Below, piece by piece: positions 35,160 through 46,943 of a stretch of 64,000 nucleotides of DNA; position 1 is the stretch's first letter; every line of letters starts with the position of its first letter. The stretch is from Portulaca oleracea (lineage: Eukaryota > Streptophyta > Magnoliopsida > Caryophyllales > Portulacaceae), in the NCBI GenBank assembly GCA_029582165.1, contig CM055881.1, forward strand, positions 16,449,094 to 16,513,093. Direction: 5' to 3'. Made by a program: the position numbers and the translations under genes. The notes under the pieces are model-generated. The model saw only the letters and a program-made list of their open reading frames with translations. It was not told the origin of the DNA and searched no databases.

Positions 35160-35595
35160 TCTTTTCTGCATTTTTCTCAAGCATGGTTGCCTACACTCAG
35201 GCAGTGGCTACTGATCTTGATGGGAGAGTTATCAAATTCGAGACTCCTGAACTGATTCAACTTAACTCTTGTTTGAAATCAATATTTCCAAGAAAAACCA
35301 GCTGTTAGATTCAAGCATTAGGCAGTTGAACCAGGTCGATATGTACGCTTATAATCACTCAGACCCCATAAATTTGTGGGAGACTCCTTCGATAAATATA
35401 CATTTGGTACAGTTACATTCGATAAATATACATTTGATGCAGTTGCATCAGGTCGATATGTACAAATATGCTGTGTTTGGACCATCCATAAACAGGCCGG
35501 GCCAGGTCAAACAGTGTGGTTTTTGGCTAGGCATTTCTACCTTAAGCCATCTAATGTTATAGTATGCAAGATAGGAAATCTATATGCACTAACCT
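35160..35595 (+). pseudogene. Unidentified exon-like sequence inside the CACTA element
   Basis: Two stretches look protein-like although not in one frame: MVAYTQAVATDLDGRVIKF (35183-35240, after a CTCAAG-type splice edge) and SGRYVQICCVWTIHKQAG (near 35450-35505). I do not recognise the source. Captured gene pieces are common in CACTA elements, but this could also be chance. Confidence 0.35.
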
Positions 35596-36644
35596 AGAAT
35601 GCAAGTAAACTTAAATGAACTACACTACAATTTGTAAATTGACAATCATGCCAAATGCTTCAGTGTGCAAATTGAGCAAATTTACACTTCAATGCACTAT
35701 AATTTGTACAACAATGAGCAAATTGAACCATACCACAACAATGAGATCCAATTTCACATCCCCTTGCTTCAGATTTTCATTGTCCCCAAAGGAAATTATA
35801 TGCAATGAATTGAAAGGGGACTAGGGAGAGTACTTAAAGTGTGCACAAAAATCAAATTCAGTCAAGAACAAGCTCAAAGCCGTGGAGAATTTAAAAAAAA
35901 TAAAAAAAAAACAAAACAAGATATCAACTCATTATTACTCTCAGAAATTTACATGCATCAGAACAAGGAAATAAATTCAAGGAAACATGTTACCAAAAAA
36001 CACACACACACATCATTCCAGCACAACCGTACCAACTCTCTTACCCTTGTTTCAAATTCTCATAATCTCAATTAGGTAATCAATAAAGACAAAAGAGCTT
36101 GACACACAAAAAGCTTGATATAAGTCCGTTTAAGAATTCTTAAGAGAATCATCTTATCAAAAAAACTTTCTTGTGAAGCACAAACCAACTAAGGAACAGA
36201 GGCCTAAAGCTTACCTGACCAACAGACTCCTCAAATTCAGTTGGCTCAACGCCATTTTCCTTGTGTATTTTCCTCATTGTAGTGTGCATCTGTATAGAGT
36301 ATACACTCATGTCAAACTACCTGTTGAGGCCATAATACATATAGGTAATTTGCTACTCCACTCTACATATAGCACATTAGACATATACAAGTTACTGCAA
36401 CTTCTGTCTCATCTTCTAAATATACTTACCAAGTACTTGATAGATCTATACATATATTTACTAGGCAATGGTGATAGTAATAGTAGTAGCAGCAACAACA
36501 GATATGAGGCAACATAACAGTAGCAACAACAGACACTAATAGCCATATCACTAGGTTACAGAAAAGCCTTAGCTACTGCAAAGTGGTGGTGATATTTGAT
36601 GTAGCATCCACAGAGAATGTCAAGATATTACATCAATTGCCCAA

Positions 36645-36800
36645 TAACCGCAAGGAAATTTTACTATCCACCAGTTGCAGTTGTTTCGCTTTCATATCCT
36701 AAAGAGGTAATTAGATCAGAGTGCTTGAATATTGATAATGATGGCCAACATCAGGGATTTGGTCAATTACATGGCATCCCCTTCCTAGATTGGAAGGTGA
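36645..36800 (+). pseudogene. Captured gene fragment resembling protoporphyrinogen oxidase
   Basis: The frame reads KFYYPPVAVVSLSYPKEVIR, then SECL, then GFGQLH. This matches the FAD-enzyme protoporphyrinogen oxidase of plant plastids as I know it (FYYPPVA-V-SYPKE-IR-ECL...GFGQLHPR). After GFGQLH the similarity ends and an intron-like GTGAGA follows (36797). It is only about one exon, so not functional. The identity is by memory of family motifs and should be confirmed by alignment. Confidence 0.65.
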
Positions 36801-36878
36801 GATTTCTCTCATTTGGCCATCCCTTGTAACTTCAGGGATTTGGTCAATTACATGGCATCCCCTTCCTAGATTGGAAGG
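36752..36878. repeat. 46-bp duplication next to the captured exon
   Basis: Positions 36752-36797 and 36833-36878 are identical for 46 bp, from CAGGGATTTGG to TTGGAAGG, separated by 35 bp. Confidence 0.92.
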
Positions 36879-36879
36879 G

Positions 36880-38324
36880 ACAATTTATAATTGATAGGAA
36901 AAAGTGCAAAAAAAAAAGAATCAATAATGTAATGAGCGTATGATCCCAACTCAATCAGCTTTTATTATTATTAACAAATAACAAAGTAAAGCTCATGCAA
37001 GAAAAAAGAGCAAATGGATAAAAGTGGCAATGACCTTTGATAGGGAAAGCAAGGCAAGTAGCCCATCGATTAAGCCTGCACATTACATCGTATGACCTGC
37101 TTTTTCTACTTGTGACTCCCAACTTTTGAACCTAATTACTATTGATGTGTTGTCTTCTCAATTCAGTGCAGTAATTTATTAACGCTACTTTATCTAACAT
37201 TCTACTTCTATCGCTCTAGCTAATATGGAGAAACAGTTCCAATACTTTAGCTACATTAGAAACAAACTCAAGTACAATAGAATTGCTTCATAAGGCATAG
37301 TGCAATAGCATTAAGGGGAAGGGTCATAAGGCATAGTACAATAGCATTGCTTCAAACAGCTAATAAATCTTCTAAAAAATCAAAACTGTAAAATATAATC
37401 GACCATAAGCAATAAAACTTCACCCCAATAAAAAAAATAGCTAATGAATTTCCCCTAGAGAGTAATGTACGAACAAACAGACAAACAATTACTGATATCT
37501 GCAGAGAGAAAAAAAAAAAGGATAAGAAGAATCCGACCTCTTAAGCATCTAAAATTTAACTCACCTCACAAAAAACTTATAGCACTAACAAAAGGATCAG
37601 AAGCTCCTTCTGCGAGATAAGCCAAGGGAAGATATTAGCATTTATAATTGTAGTTTCCCTCATATCTCCAGTTCCCAGCAGCAACCATGAAAAGAAATTG
37701 GCTTTTACACATTTCTAAGCATTCCAAAGAATCAGAAGTCATTAATAATTACCAGTTTAAATCAACGGAAACATAACTAATGACCAGTATAAGCAAAAGT
37801 TTCAAAGATGCTCAACAAATCTGACATAATATATAAATCAACTTAATTCAATATCTATATGAAAATACATCATAGTGGCACTGCCCTATGCCAGAAGAAA
37901 CAGACAACAAAAATGGCATCTGCAACACAATAAATAAATAAATCCTTTAAAAATGGGTTTCAAATTACAAATATATATCACAGGAAGCTAGTTTCAAATC
38001 TTAACATAACTGGAAATGAAAAAAGTTTGCATTTGGTTTGGTTCACTTGCACAACATCTCAAGAAAGAATACAATACAACACTGCAGCATAATGTGGTTT
38101 TTGGATGATTCTCTGCAAAAGCTGATGTTTTGGATGCAACTAAATATATCTAGTCAAAAGACCCAATGGGAGTTGCTATAATTTATGAGCCTCGGATTCA
38201 TTCAGCTAATTCAGTAATCCAAGCAATTATGTCGAATTCCTTGTTTTGGGGCTAGTTGATTGGTTTCAAGCACAGGTGCTTAGTGTTGAGATAATATATT
38301 TTGTTTTCCATGTCTTTAAGGCCC
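36880..38324. other. Gene-free interior of the CACTA element
   Basis: AT-rich, without an open frame of protein-like composition. Nothing identifiable. Confidence 0.5.
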
Positions 38325-38811
38325 CTAAGACAACTGATAATTAAGGATCCAACACTGAAATAATATATTTTGTTTTTTACTCTGTAATAAATTTTGTGGC
38401 TCAAAGGTCAATTTGCTTTGTCCGACAAGCTGTTGAATTTCTGCTACTGTGGGAAGTGGGAATGTTGGATCAATAACATGAAATTGGTTTGTGCATTGTA
38501 TGATTGGACTAGGTGAAGGTGTAAACTTACTACTTCGACTTGAACAACACGCACTAGAAGCCTCTTTCAGTATCAGAGAAGGCGATTCCGGCGGGTTTGA
38601 TAGAGGGAGAGAGGTCGCCGGAGAATTTAATTTCGGTGGGTCAGAATTAGGAGGAAGAGAGATCATCGGAGATGAAGAGTCGGAAACTTGTTCGATCGCC
38701 GGCAATGGAGACGGAGAAGACGCCGATGGATGGGATCTGCAGAGGGTAAAGGGAGATGGAGAACTAGAGATCACAGCACTCGAGAGAAAATCAGATGGAG
38801 GCTTGAGCTAG
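38325..38811 (-). other. GC-richer Ser/Pro-rich frame near the right end of the CACTA element
   Basis: A 149-codon minus-strand frame (38774-38325), rich in Ser and Pro, overlaps a plus-strand Gly/Glu-rich frame of 106 codons. The base composition is clearly higher in GC than the rest of the element. It may be the first exon and 5' leader of a captured host gene (AGCTAGGGTTTCAG at 38808). No domain recognised. Confidence 0.35.
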
Positions 38812-39074
38812 GGTTTCAGATGCAATTCGCTGCGTCCTTTCTTTTTTATTAAACTCGTCCCTCCCTCTTTCACTCAAATTTTCGTTTTGCCGCTCGCTTG
38901 AAATTTTGGGCGGACAACTTAAGAGAAAACGCGACGATTTTTGAGACGTCCGCCCTCCCAGTATTAGTTGGACCCAGAAAAGTGTCTAAATATTGGTTTA
39001 CAGTAATATTCGGTCGACGCTTTGTAAAAGGGTCGAGCAAAAAGGGTCTAAATTTCATGTATTTTCTAGTAGTG

Positions 39075-39884
39075 AAACAATTTGTGAATTTTTGAAAACT
39101 TGAATTTGTTTACATAATTTTGCAAATTCTTTAAAGGCTTCATTTTTCTCTCTTAAGAAGGATACCCATGTAAACCGTGAGAAATCATCAATTATGACAA
39201 GGATATATTTGCTACCTTTTAAACTTTCTATGGGGATAGGTCAACAAAGGTCCATATGAAGCAATTCTAATGGTCTAGATGTGTTTATGCAATTTTTTGA
39301 TTTGAAGGAACTACGAGTTTGTTTTCCTTTAGTACATGCATCACATATATGATCTTTTTCAAATTGTATGAGGGTAAACCACGTACTAATTCATGTTTGA
39401 CTAATTTATTAATAGAATGCATGCTAGCGTGTCCTAATCTACGATGCCAAAGCCAAATATCTTCATGAGATGTTTTAAGACAAGATAGATTTTAAGACGG
39501 GATGTCATCTAGATTAATTCCATAAACATTTTTTATTCTAGGTCCTTGGAGATTAATATTGCCAGTTTTTATGTCCTCTACTTGACAATGAGTGGACTCA
39601 AAAGATACACGATTTCCTTTATCACATAATTGAGATATACTTAAAAAATTATATTTTAACCCATCAACGAGATAGACATGATCTAATAAGTTTTAAGAGT
39701 TTTTACCGATTTTTCCAACGCCGATTATTTTACCTTTACTTTTGTCTCCGAAGGTGACAGTTCCATGAAATTCTCTTTTAAGTTCGGAGAATAGTGAAGG
39801 ATTTCCACTCATGTGTCTTGAGCATCCACTATCAAGGTACCATAGTTTTTCTTTGGATTTCAAGGGTACCTACAAAACAAAACA
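39075..39884 (-). pseudogene. Copia protease and integrase N-part
   Basis: The protease active site is intact as LDSGCSRHMSG (DSG codons at 39825-39833). The following sequence carries the usual LWHRRLGHAS zinc-finger lead of integrase (near 39410-39440) and the FIWTFVDLSP-like and RYILVIID-type context in broken frames. Several stops are present (for example near 39690 and 39490), so no protein can be read through. Confidence 0.75.
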
Positions 39885-41512
39885 TCAAACCCTGCTACTT
39901 CCTTTGACATTGAAGGTTACATAATAATTACTGGGAACCATGTTAGGGGGATTAGTTCCTTTCGGAACCCAAATTTGAACAATTCTAGGTGTTGAAATTT
40001 TATTATGACAATAATATGAATGATTCCCATTTCTTAAGCAATATTTACACTTACTCGAACTTGATTTATGTGATGAGGGTTTAAAGAAATTATTATAATT
40101 TTTCTTTTTACTCGATGGGTTGTATCCAACCCCTTCTTTATTAAATGATGCTCGTTGAGTGCAAATTAGCTTGTCTAAATTCTCTTGTCTTTTTATAAAT
40201 TTTAAAATTATTTGTTTATGATCGTCACATTTATTTTGCAAGTCACATTTTTCTTTTTCAAGATTTTCTATCCTCTTGCAATAATTGTTATTCTCTTTTT
40301 CTAAGGTGGAGTTTTTTCCATTCAATTCTTGTATTGTTCTTTTTAATTCTTTAATTTTAGATAATTGTTTTTCTTCTACTTTTGCACACTCAATTAAAAA
40401 TTCAATTAGTTCACTTTTAGAGTATTCATGAAGAGGAGAGAGTTCTACCTCATCCGAACTTTTGTACTCGGTTTCATCATTGTCCATTCCTTCTTTGGCC
40501 ATTAGACATAAGTTGGCCGTATACTCCTCATCGCTATCATTGTTGCTTGAGTCACTATCACTCCATGCGGCGACCATAGCCTTCTTTTTGTCTTTCTTTG
40601 GTTTAAGTTTTCGTTTTCTTCCAACTTTTGAAGTAATGGGCAATCCTTTATCATATGCCCTGGCATACTACATCCATAACAAGAAACATTATTAGTGTCA
40701 TTTTTATTAGAGTGGGAGAACTTACCTTTAGAAGCTTTTTCACTTTTCTTTGATGAGGATCCCTTGTTTTTATTCTCTTTAGAATTGTGCTTCTTCATTC
40801 GGGCCATCTTTCGAAGACCTCGAACCACCAAGGCAAGGGGGTCGTTATTGTCTTCACTTTCTCCTACTTCTTCGAATGAGTCATCATTCTCATTGGCGGC
40901 CTTTAGGGCGATACCTTTCTTGATGGATACTTCCTTCTCTTCTTTCGCTAGATGTATCTCATGGGTAAGAAGTTTTCCCAAAAGATCATCTAGTGAAAGC
41001 TTCTTGAGATCTTGTGCTTCCTCTATATCGGTAACTTTAGGACCCCATTTATTTTTGGGAAGGCACCGGAGCACTTTTCTCACCATTTCTTCATTTGTGT
41101 ATACTTTTCCAAGTGATTTTAGGTTGTTGGTGATGTCGGTAAATCGTGTGAACGTGTCTTTAATTGACTCACTAGGCTCCATTTTGAACAACTCATATTG
41201 GTGCATGTACATGTTCAACTTGGTTTCTCTTACTTGATTTGTACCTTCATAGGTCACCACCAACTTGTTCCAAATCTCCTGAGTTGTATCACAAGCAGAA
41301 ATACGATTATATTCATTAGTATCCAAACCACAATAAGGAATATGTTTTGCCCTAGAATTTTTTGAGAGTTTTTCCCATTCAACATTAGTATATTCTTCTT
41401 CGGGTTTATCCACTAATTCATTTTCTTTATTTCTAATTTTTGGGACAACATACGGGCCTTTTTCAACAATCCTCCAAAGTTTCATATCAGTGGATTCAAT
41501 AAATATACGCAT
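39885..41512 (-). pseudogene. Copia gag with two zinc knuckles
   Basis: The 5' part, 40502-41512 (336 codons), has the UBN2-type gag domain: STDMKLWRIVEKGPYV, then IWNKLVVTYEGTNQVRETK, then a CCHC knuckle CYGCSMPGHMIKDC. Relevant coding continues upstream of the first ATG (FSGKDFDYWKNV at about 41520-41560). The 3' part, 39885-40643, is in another frame: an acidic stretch, a coiled coil (residues about 75-150) and a second Cys/His knuckle CKYCLRNGNHSYYC followed by VQIWVPKG. A frameshift near 40620 separates the parts. Gag with coiled coil and two knuckles is typical of SIRE-type elements. Confidence 0.88.
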
Positions 41513-41640
41513 AACATTTTTCCAATAATCAAAATCTTTTCCGGAAAAGAGAGGTGGTCTAACAGTTGATCTACCATATATTTGTGTTAGGGAAAGCCAT
41601 GATCGTTCCTATAGACGGTTAAGTCACGCAAATAGGTTAG

Positions 41641-41652
41641 GCTCTGATATCA
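41641..41652 (-). promoter_or_regulatory. Primer-binding site, initiator tRNA-Met
   Basis: The minus strand reads TGATATCAGAGC, one base different from the standard TGGTATCAGAGC, two bases inside the LTR edge. Confidence 0.88.
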
Positions 41653-41654
41653 AT

Positions 41655-42576
41655 TGAAAGTTTAATTAGGCTAGTTAAATAAACTGCGGAAAATAAATTG
41701 CGGAAATAAAAGATAAACAAAACCCGGTAGTTGTTTACGATGTTCCTCCGAACTCAATTTCGGAGTACGTCACCGCCTAGGGTTCTCTAACTCTAGGATT
41801 TGACCTCGAATTATTATTAGCGTGGATTTCTACAACCGATCTTAGAATCTTCTCTACTCTCAAGATCTCACCACTTGATATCGCCTCTCAATCAAGTGCG
41901 GCGGAGTCGACCTCTCAACTCCTAAATCCTCTCCCTAACAATAATCTCTACAACTCAACTCAAAATATAATTGCTCAGTACAATTCTTTGATCTCACACT
42001 TAACAATAGTAAGAAACAATAACGCTCAAGTGTGATATATGCTTATGTCTTGTGTTCTTCTCTTGTCTACTCTTGAATGATCAAATCACCACATATTTAT
42101 AATAAGAGTTTATGATGATATGATGCTCTTGATTGTGGCAACTCTAGATTGTATAATATTATGATATGATGCTCTATGATATTATTGCTATACGTACATT
42201 GATCTTCCAAACTTGCCACTTCTTCAATTCTTGCCCTTTGCCCATTATACTTTCCTTGAAAACAAGTATGGTGCTTAAAGAAAATCAAGATATATGTTAT
42301 AAAGAGGGTAAGTCAACCATGTTATATTATCCTTGTGATTGACATAAAAGATGAGCTTAATCAATGAGAATCTTTTTGATATTATGATATATTGTCAAAG
42401 AACAAGTAAATTAATTCGCATAAAAAGAGGCAATCATATTTTTATACTTGCAAATATAATATCAAATTATCTCAATAATAATCAATAACATAGATCAAAT
42501 TAATTAAACATAATTAATTCATTCTTTTTGTCTTACATCAAAATAATATCAATTGTATGCTAAATCTAACTCAACA
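41655..42576 (-). repeat. 5' LTR of the SIRE-like element
   Basis: 922 bp, collinear with 29285-30206; by eye it differs at roughly 6 sites in the first 150 bp. The TATTG duplication follows directly. Confidence 0.93.
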
Positions 42577-43479
42577 TATTGATCAAAATTATTCAAGTTA
42601 AATTTTACTTTTAATTTCAGTTGAATTTATTAGTGACACAAATAATGTATGGAAAATTTCTGATACATATTATTAATCTAAGAATTTTGAGCTTAAAATT
42701 CATAATTATGATTTATTACACTATTTTATTGAATTTTAATGTTTGAATCTAAAATTTTTGAAATTGAATTCTACTCGAAAGTGTCAGTTAATTTTTGTGG
42801 CAAAATATGTTGATAAAACTGATGAAATATGTTAAACTAAAACATAAATTGAAGTTTAAACTTCCTATCAAAACTTTTAATAAAAAATCTTATCATTTTA
42901 CAAATTCTTTTATTTACAGCTGTTCCAAGGTCACAAAATCGAAAAACAGTATCACTCTTGTGAAAAAATAAAAGTCAATTTTCTTCCTTCAAGAAAATAT
43001 AATTGTATTTGAAAAAGTTATTTTCAACTTTCTTTGTTTCCAAGCACTAGAACTAAAAGAATTAGAAAATATCTTCCATCACTACGAAACGCATACCTTT
43101 AGTGATACCAAACTAATAATCATTTTCAAATTAATTAATCAGCATTACATCCAAACTTATTAAATTCTTCATTAGGAGAAAAAGTTTCCATCTCCCATTA
43201 TTTAATCAAAGGAGTGTGGTCTTCACACGAATACCACAATCTCGTGTATACCATATTCCATCATTCCATTAAATAAATGCTCGAAAAGTAGAATAATGTT
43301 TACTGCATTCACTTGGGAAAAAAAAAAAAAAAACGTTAGTGCATTCATCACTACCAGTCACCTTTCCAACCATATACCACTTAACTTCCATTGCGTCTTG
43401 AGGTTATCGTATCGATATCATGGAATTGCATGTCAGATAGTTATTCACATGTCAAAGACGCCTATTGCAAAAAAAAAAA
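42577..43479. other. Gene-free AT-rich DNA
   Basis: This is the continuation of the pre-insertion DNA left of 29285. No coding frame and no element ends seen. Confidence 0.5.
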
Positions 43480-43829
43480 ATAAAAAATTGATGGGAGGTA
43501 CCAAATATATTGAGAAACTATTTTTCGATACTTAGACTTTTCAAAACTTATTTTGAGGTACCCTTAATTTTTTAGTGAGTAATTATTAAATCATTTTCCG
43601 ATCATCAATTTTATTAAGTCATTGAAGTACGGTTATTCTTTTATTCTTGAAAAATTACTATTGAAAAAGAAGAATAAAATATTTCGATCACTTAATAAAA
43701 TTGATGGCAAAAATAAACACCAAATAATTACTAACCCAAAAACTAAGAATACCTTAAAATGACTTTAGAAAAATTAGGGTATCGAAAAATAGTTTTCCAA
43801 ATATTAAGTTACCTTGAAATAATTTTTTG
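43480..43829. mobile_element. MITE with long inverted repeats
   Basis: The left arm (AAAAAATTGATGGGAGGTACC, then CTATTTTTCGATACTTAG, then TTTTGAGGTACCC) is the inverted counterpart of the right arm (AGGGTATCGAAAAATAG, then GTTACCTTGAAATAATTTTTT). Related in layout to the MITE at 45069-45427 (AAAAAATTAC ends, GGGGTACC words). Confidence 0.7.
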
Positions 43830-43844
43830 ATCCTCAGTTTGGCG

Positions 43845-44115
43845 TTTATTATCTATCAATGCAGAAAGTCGACGGAATCACCAGATTGGGATGTTTCCAT
43901 ATCCTATTTTTTTCGTGATTCGGATAACGTCCTAGATGATTTTGCTAATTTGGGTGTTAGTTTCTCTAATTCATCGCCTTTGCTTTCTTCCTACTCAGAT
44001 TCTGGATGATATTAAAGACTTTCTTGTAATTTTGTAACTTCTCTAATTCGTCGTCTTTGCTTTCTTCCCTACCAGATGCTCATAATAAATTTTCGCCCTA
44101 CTAGTCGTTAAAAAA
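43845..44115 (+). pseudogene. LINE 3'-end scrap (RNase H tail)
   Basis: The frame 43827-44009 reads SPDWDVSISYFFRDSDNVLDD and then FANLGVSF. This follows the LINE RNase H ending of the type ISHVFREAN-x-x-ADALANLGV (compare 28890-28955). A short A-run (44109-44118) follows. Only the last 60 or so codons remain. Confidence 0.6.
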
Positions 44116-44233
44116 AAAAGAAAGTTTATTGCAAGAGAGTTTCAATTTATATGGGTGCATAAGGTCAAAAATGATTTGGAAAAGAAATTTATACTGCCAC
44201 CTGCAATTGACAAGCTAAAAGCGTAACGATATA

Positions 44234-44446
44234 TTATTTCGGTCCCAAAATGTTTGTCCGTTGACTAAATTTTGACTGTTAATTATTTACAAATTATAAT
44301 GAATTAAAATATGAAATCACTACCATTAGAAAGATAATTTGCTAAAGATTACAATGACGGTAATTTTATATTTTAACTCATTATAATTTGTAAATAATCA
44401 ACGGTTAAAATTTAGTCAACGGACAAACATTTTGGGACGGAGGTAG
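44234..44446. mobile_element. Stowaway-like MITE
   Basis: 213 bp flanked by TA (44232-44233, 44447-44448). The right end, read inward, is CTACCTCCGTCCCAAAATG, the widespread Stowaway/Tc1-mariner end. The left end TTATTTCGGTCCCAAAATG is its slightly worn partner. Long inner arms (TTTGTCCGTTGACTAAATTT) make a full hairpin. Confidence 0.88.
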
Positions 44447-44801
44447 TATGAACTTGGGGAAGCAACGAAATTAAACACCATCAATATGTGGGAATTCCAA
44501 AAATTGAGAGAAAAAGTGACATATAAGCTAGAAACAAATCAATTATCAGTCATGAAAGAGTACTAAAGCACAATCACAATGTGTGATTCCATCATTCAAC
44601 AAAGATTATACACATAAACTCCAAAGCTCTCTCACACTCTCCGCAAATTGGATTACAATAGTACGTAAAGACCTCTTTCTCTTTCTAGATAGTCGTGACT
44701 ATGACTTTAAAATATACAGCGTATTCAGGTTAATTAAAACACCGCATAAAAAATTGTTGAAAGTGAAAAAAATAAAGACCGCTATATACAAACAGTGTTA
44801 G

Positions 44802-45541
44802 GCCACGACCAATGATGAGTCACAAGTGACACAGCGTAAAAGACAAGATAAATGTGGGTGAGAAAAATAATTTACAACAGCGAGAAAGTTTGGAGGGTGG
44901 ATGAGAATGTTTTCCCCACCCATCCACACAAGTCACTAGGTGAGAATGTTTTGTGGGGCTATCATAATTAAATACTATTTTATCTGTTCAAATGAGCTTG
45001 AAAAATAACAATCAAATAAAAAAAGTGGGTTCAATAATTAATTTATAGGATGGGTGTGTGAAACTTTACAAAAAATTACTTAGAGATACCCTAACTTTTG
45101 AATAAACAATTTTTTGGTACCCTAACTTTTCAAAACTAATTTTGGGGTACCCTTACTTTTAGGATAAGAAATTACTAGGTGAATTTCCGGCGAAACTCCG
45201 ATTGATTCAAATAATTTTCATCCACAAAGACAAAGGGCATTTTCGTCCACAAAAACACTTAATCAATTTCCCGCCTAAAACTCACCGGTGAATTCAAATC
45301 ATTGGCCGGAAATTCAGCTAATTATTTCTAAATCTAAAAGTTAGGGTACCCCAAAATTAGTTTTTAAAAGTTGGGGTACCAGAAAAACATTTCACCAAAA
45401 ATTAGGGTACCCCTTAGTAATTTTTTGGAAACTTTACCCACCATTGTAGAAACACCTTACTTGCAAGTGAGTGATGACTCACAATTACAATATTTTATAG
45501 GATGAGTGAGTGAAATTTTACCCACCATTGGTGATGGCCTT
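44802..45541. mobile_element. hAT-like MITE interrupted by another MITE
   Basis: The left end AGGCCACGACCAATGATGAG and the reverse complement of the right end AAGGCCATCACCAATGGTG are similar. Inner sequence is GTGGGT/GGATG-rich. No target duplication recognised. A 359-bp Mutator-like MITE is inserted at 45069-45427. Confidence 0.6.
45069..45427. mobile_element. Mutator-like MITE with perfect 9-bp TSD
   Basis: The duplication GAAACTTTA is at 45060-45068 and 45428-45436. The ends read CAAAAAATTACT inward from both sides, with further paired words (CCCTAACTTTT, AATTTTGGGGTACC) making nearly the whole element an inverted repeat. The centre contains TTTCCGGCGAAAC. No coding sequence. Confidence 0.88.
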
Positions 45542-46610
45542 AGACACTACATGCCCCGTGTCATACCACACACGACTTGTATTAGTGAGTAGAAACGAAA
45601 ACCTACTCTCTGCCCATTGGCACATTCTGTGTCCTATTTCAGGACACCTTTGTTGTCTTAAATTGAATTGTTGTGCTAGTCTTGAGCTATTTGGACCCTT
45701 AAGAAGATCTACCGTAAAACGTAACAATCTTCACATTGGACCATAATCCCACTCACAAGTCCAACACAAGCACCTTGAACGCTGAAGCCAACATTCCCCT
45801 CTACGAGGCATGGCCTCGAAGGGCTCTCAACCATTAAGGCCAAGCAATTCTCAAGCTTAGTGATAGAATGGGGCTAGTCAACATATCTACATGATTAAAA
45901 ATTGAAAATTCTGTCTTTTTCCTAAGAATTATGAAACTCATAACAACATTCTCCCCTGTAGTTACATCGTGGAAAAAGTTCGGGATTTAAGGTTTACTAT
46001 AAATCATGTGGATGACGGAAATACATCTATAGAACTCCTAAAGAACTTGATTTATTATTTAGGGTTTTTGGGATTTTTGAAGGTAAACAACAACAAACTA
46101 CAAGAATTTAAATGATATGGAAAATTCTAAACAGTAATACTCACAAATTTGAACAAGGATGTTCAATAACATATACATAAAGGATCAATCCACAAACAAA
46201 GCACCATGAAACACTCAAGAAATCTCATAACGAGTAGAGAAATAAGGATTGCCTCCATTGAATTATTATTTGAACACCCTCAAATACAAGTTCTCCAAAT
46301 GAGTGGATTTTTGTATTTAAAATGAACCTGAATTATCATGAACTATCTAATGGCAAGGAGGGTGTCAAGTATATGAATGAAAAAGGGAGACAATTACAAA
46401 TGAATGGAAGAAGAACCGAGCGAGGTGGAAACCCAATCCAGGGCACAGGAATTGCCTCTCCAGACTTGGGTAGCGCCTCCAACAGACCAAACGGGACAAA
46501 CGGAAAAGGGGGGTAGGCGCCACCAGTGCCTATGTAGATGTAGCCAGCTCCTCTTGGCCTACAAACCGTTTAGTTTATTTTTCCGCTTTCCAGTTCATTT
46601 GCTTCCTTGC
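45542..46610. other. Gene-free DNA
   Basis: Two short frames (45510-45746 and 46322-46649) lack protein-like features and have no recognisable domain. Flanks the giant LTR insertion at 46611. Confidence 0.5.
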
Positions 46611-46943
46611 TGTAACACCCGCATGATATTAATCATCATATTAAGCTAAAGTTCTACTAACCCAATGATTAGCGCAGCGGAAAACTCACCTGAGGGCATT
46701 ACCGCCGTCTATCAAAGATAGACAAGGCTATACTACATCCCAACACACATCCAACCCATCACAACATGCTTAACTTAAAACTTCACAACATAACACATAA
46801 CTTACATACAAAATAATACGTACACCTTGATAGCAATTCCTTAAACTACAAGACCGATTTCTTCTCCCTAATCACCTCCATCGCCTTACATAGCCTAAGG
46901 GTTCGTCCTTCAGGTGTCTTGCCTTTACTCTTAGTCCGGCACC

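Larger units (their letters stand above)
34147..39074. mobile_element. CACTA (EnSpm) transposon, non-autonomous
   Basis: Both ends read CACTACTAGAAAATA inward and are flanked by AAA (34144-34146, 39075-39077), the 3-bp duplication of CACTA elements. TIR similarity continues to AAATTTAGAC. Subterminal copies of AAAGCGTCGA in both orientations occur at 34203-34455 and 39013-39025. They resemble the short binding motifs of CACTA transposase partners. No transposase frame is present in 4928 bp. It sits just before the second catalytic Asp of integrase and joins cleanly when removed. Confidence 0.92.
29285..42576 (-). mobile_element. SIRE-like Ty1/copia retrotransposon, with CACTA insertion
   Basis: Two 922-bp LTRs (29285-30206 and 41655-42576), each starting TGAAAGTTTAATTAGG and ending CTAACTCAACA on the plus strand. 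Perfect target duplication TATTG at 29280-29284 and 42577-42581. Minus-strand order: LTR, iMet-type primer site, gag with two zinc knuckles, protease, integrase, RT, RNase H, polypurine tracts, an extra decayed LTR, and the LTR. A CACTA transposon (34147-39074) splits integrase. Without it the element is about 8.4 kb. By eye the LTRs differ by a few percent, so insertion was not very recent. Confidence 0.92.

Noticed and set aside
40695..41237. 180-codon plus-strand frame
   Set aside because: Antisense shadow of the copia gag gene.
46322..46649. Two overlapping frames near the left flank of the reverse giant LTR
   Set aside because: No recognisable domain, and the frames are short and overlap in two phases.
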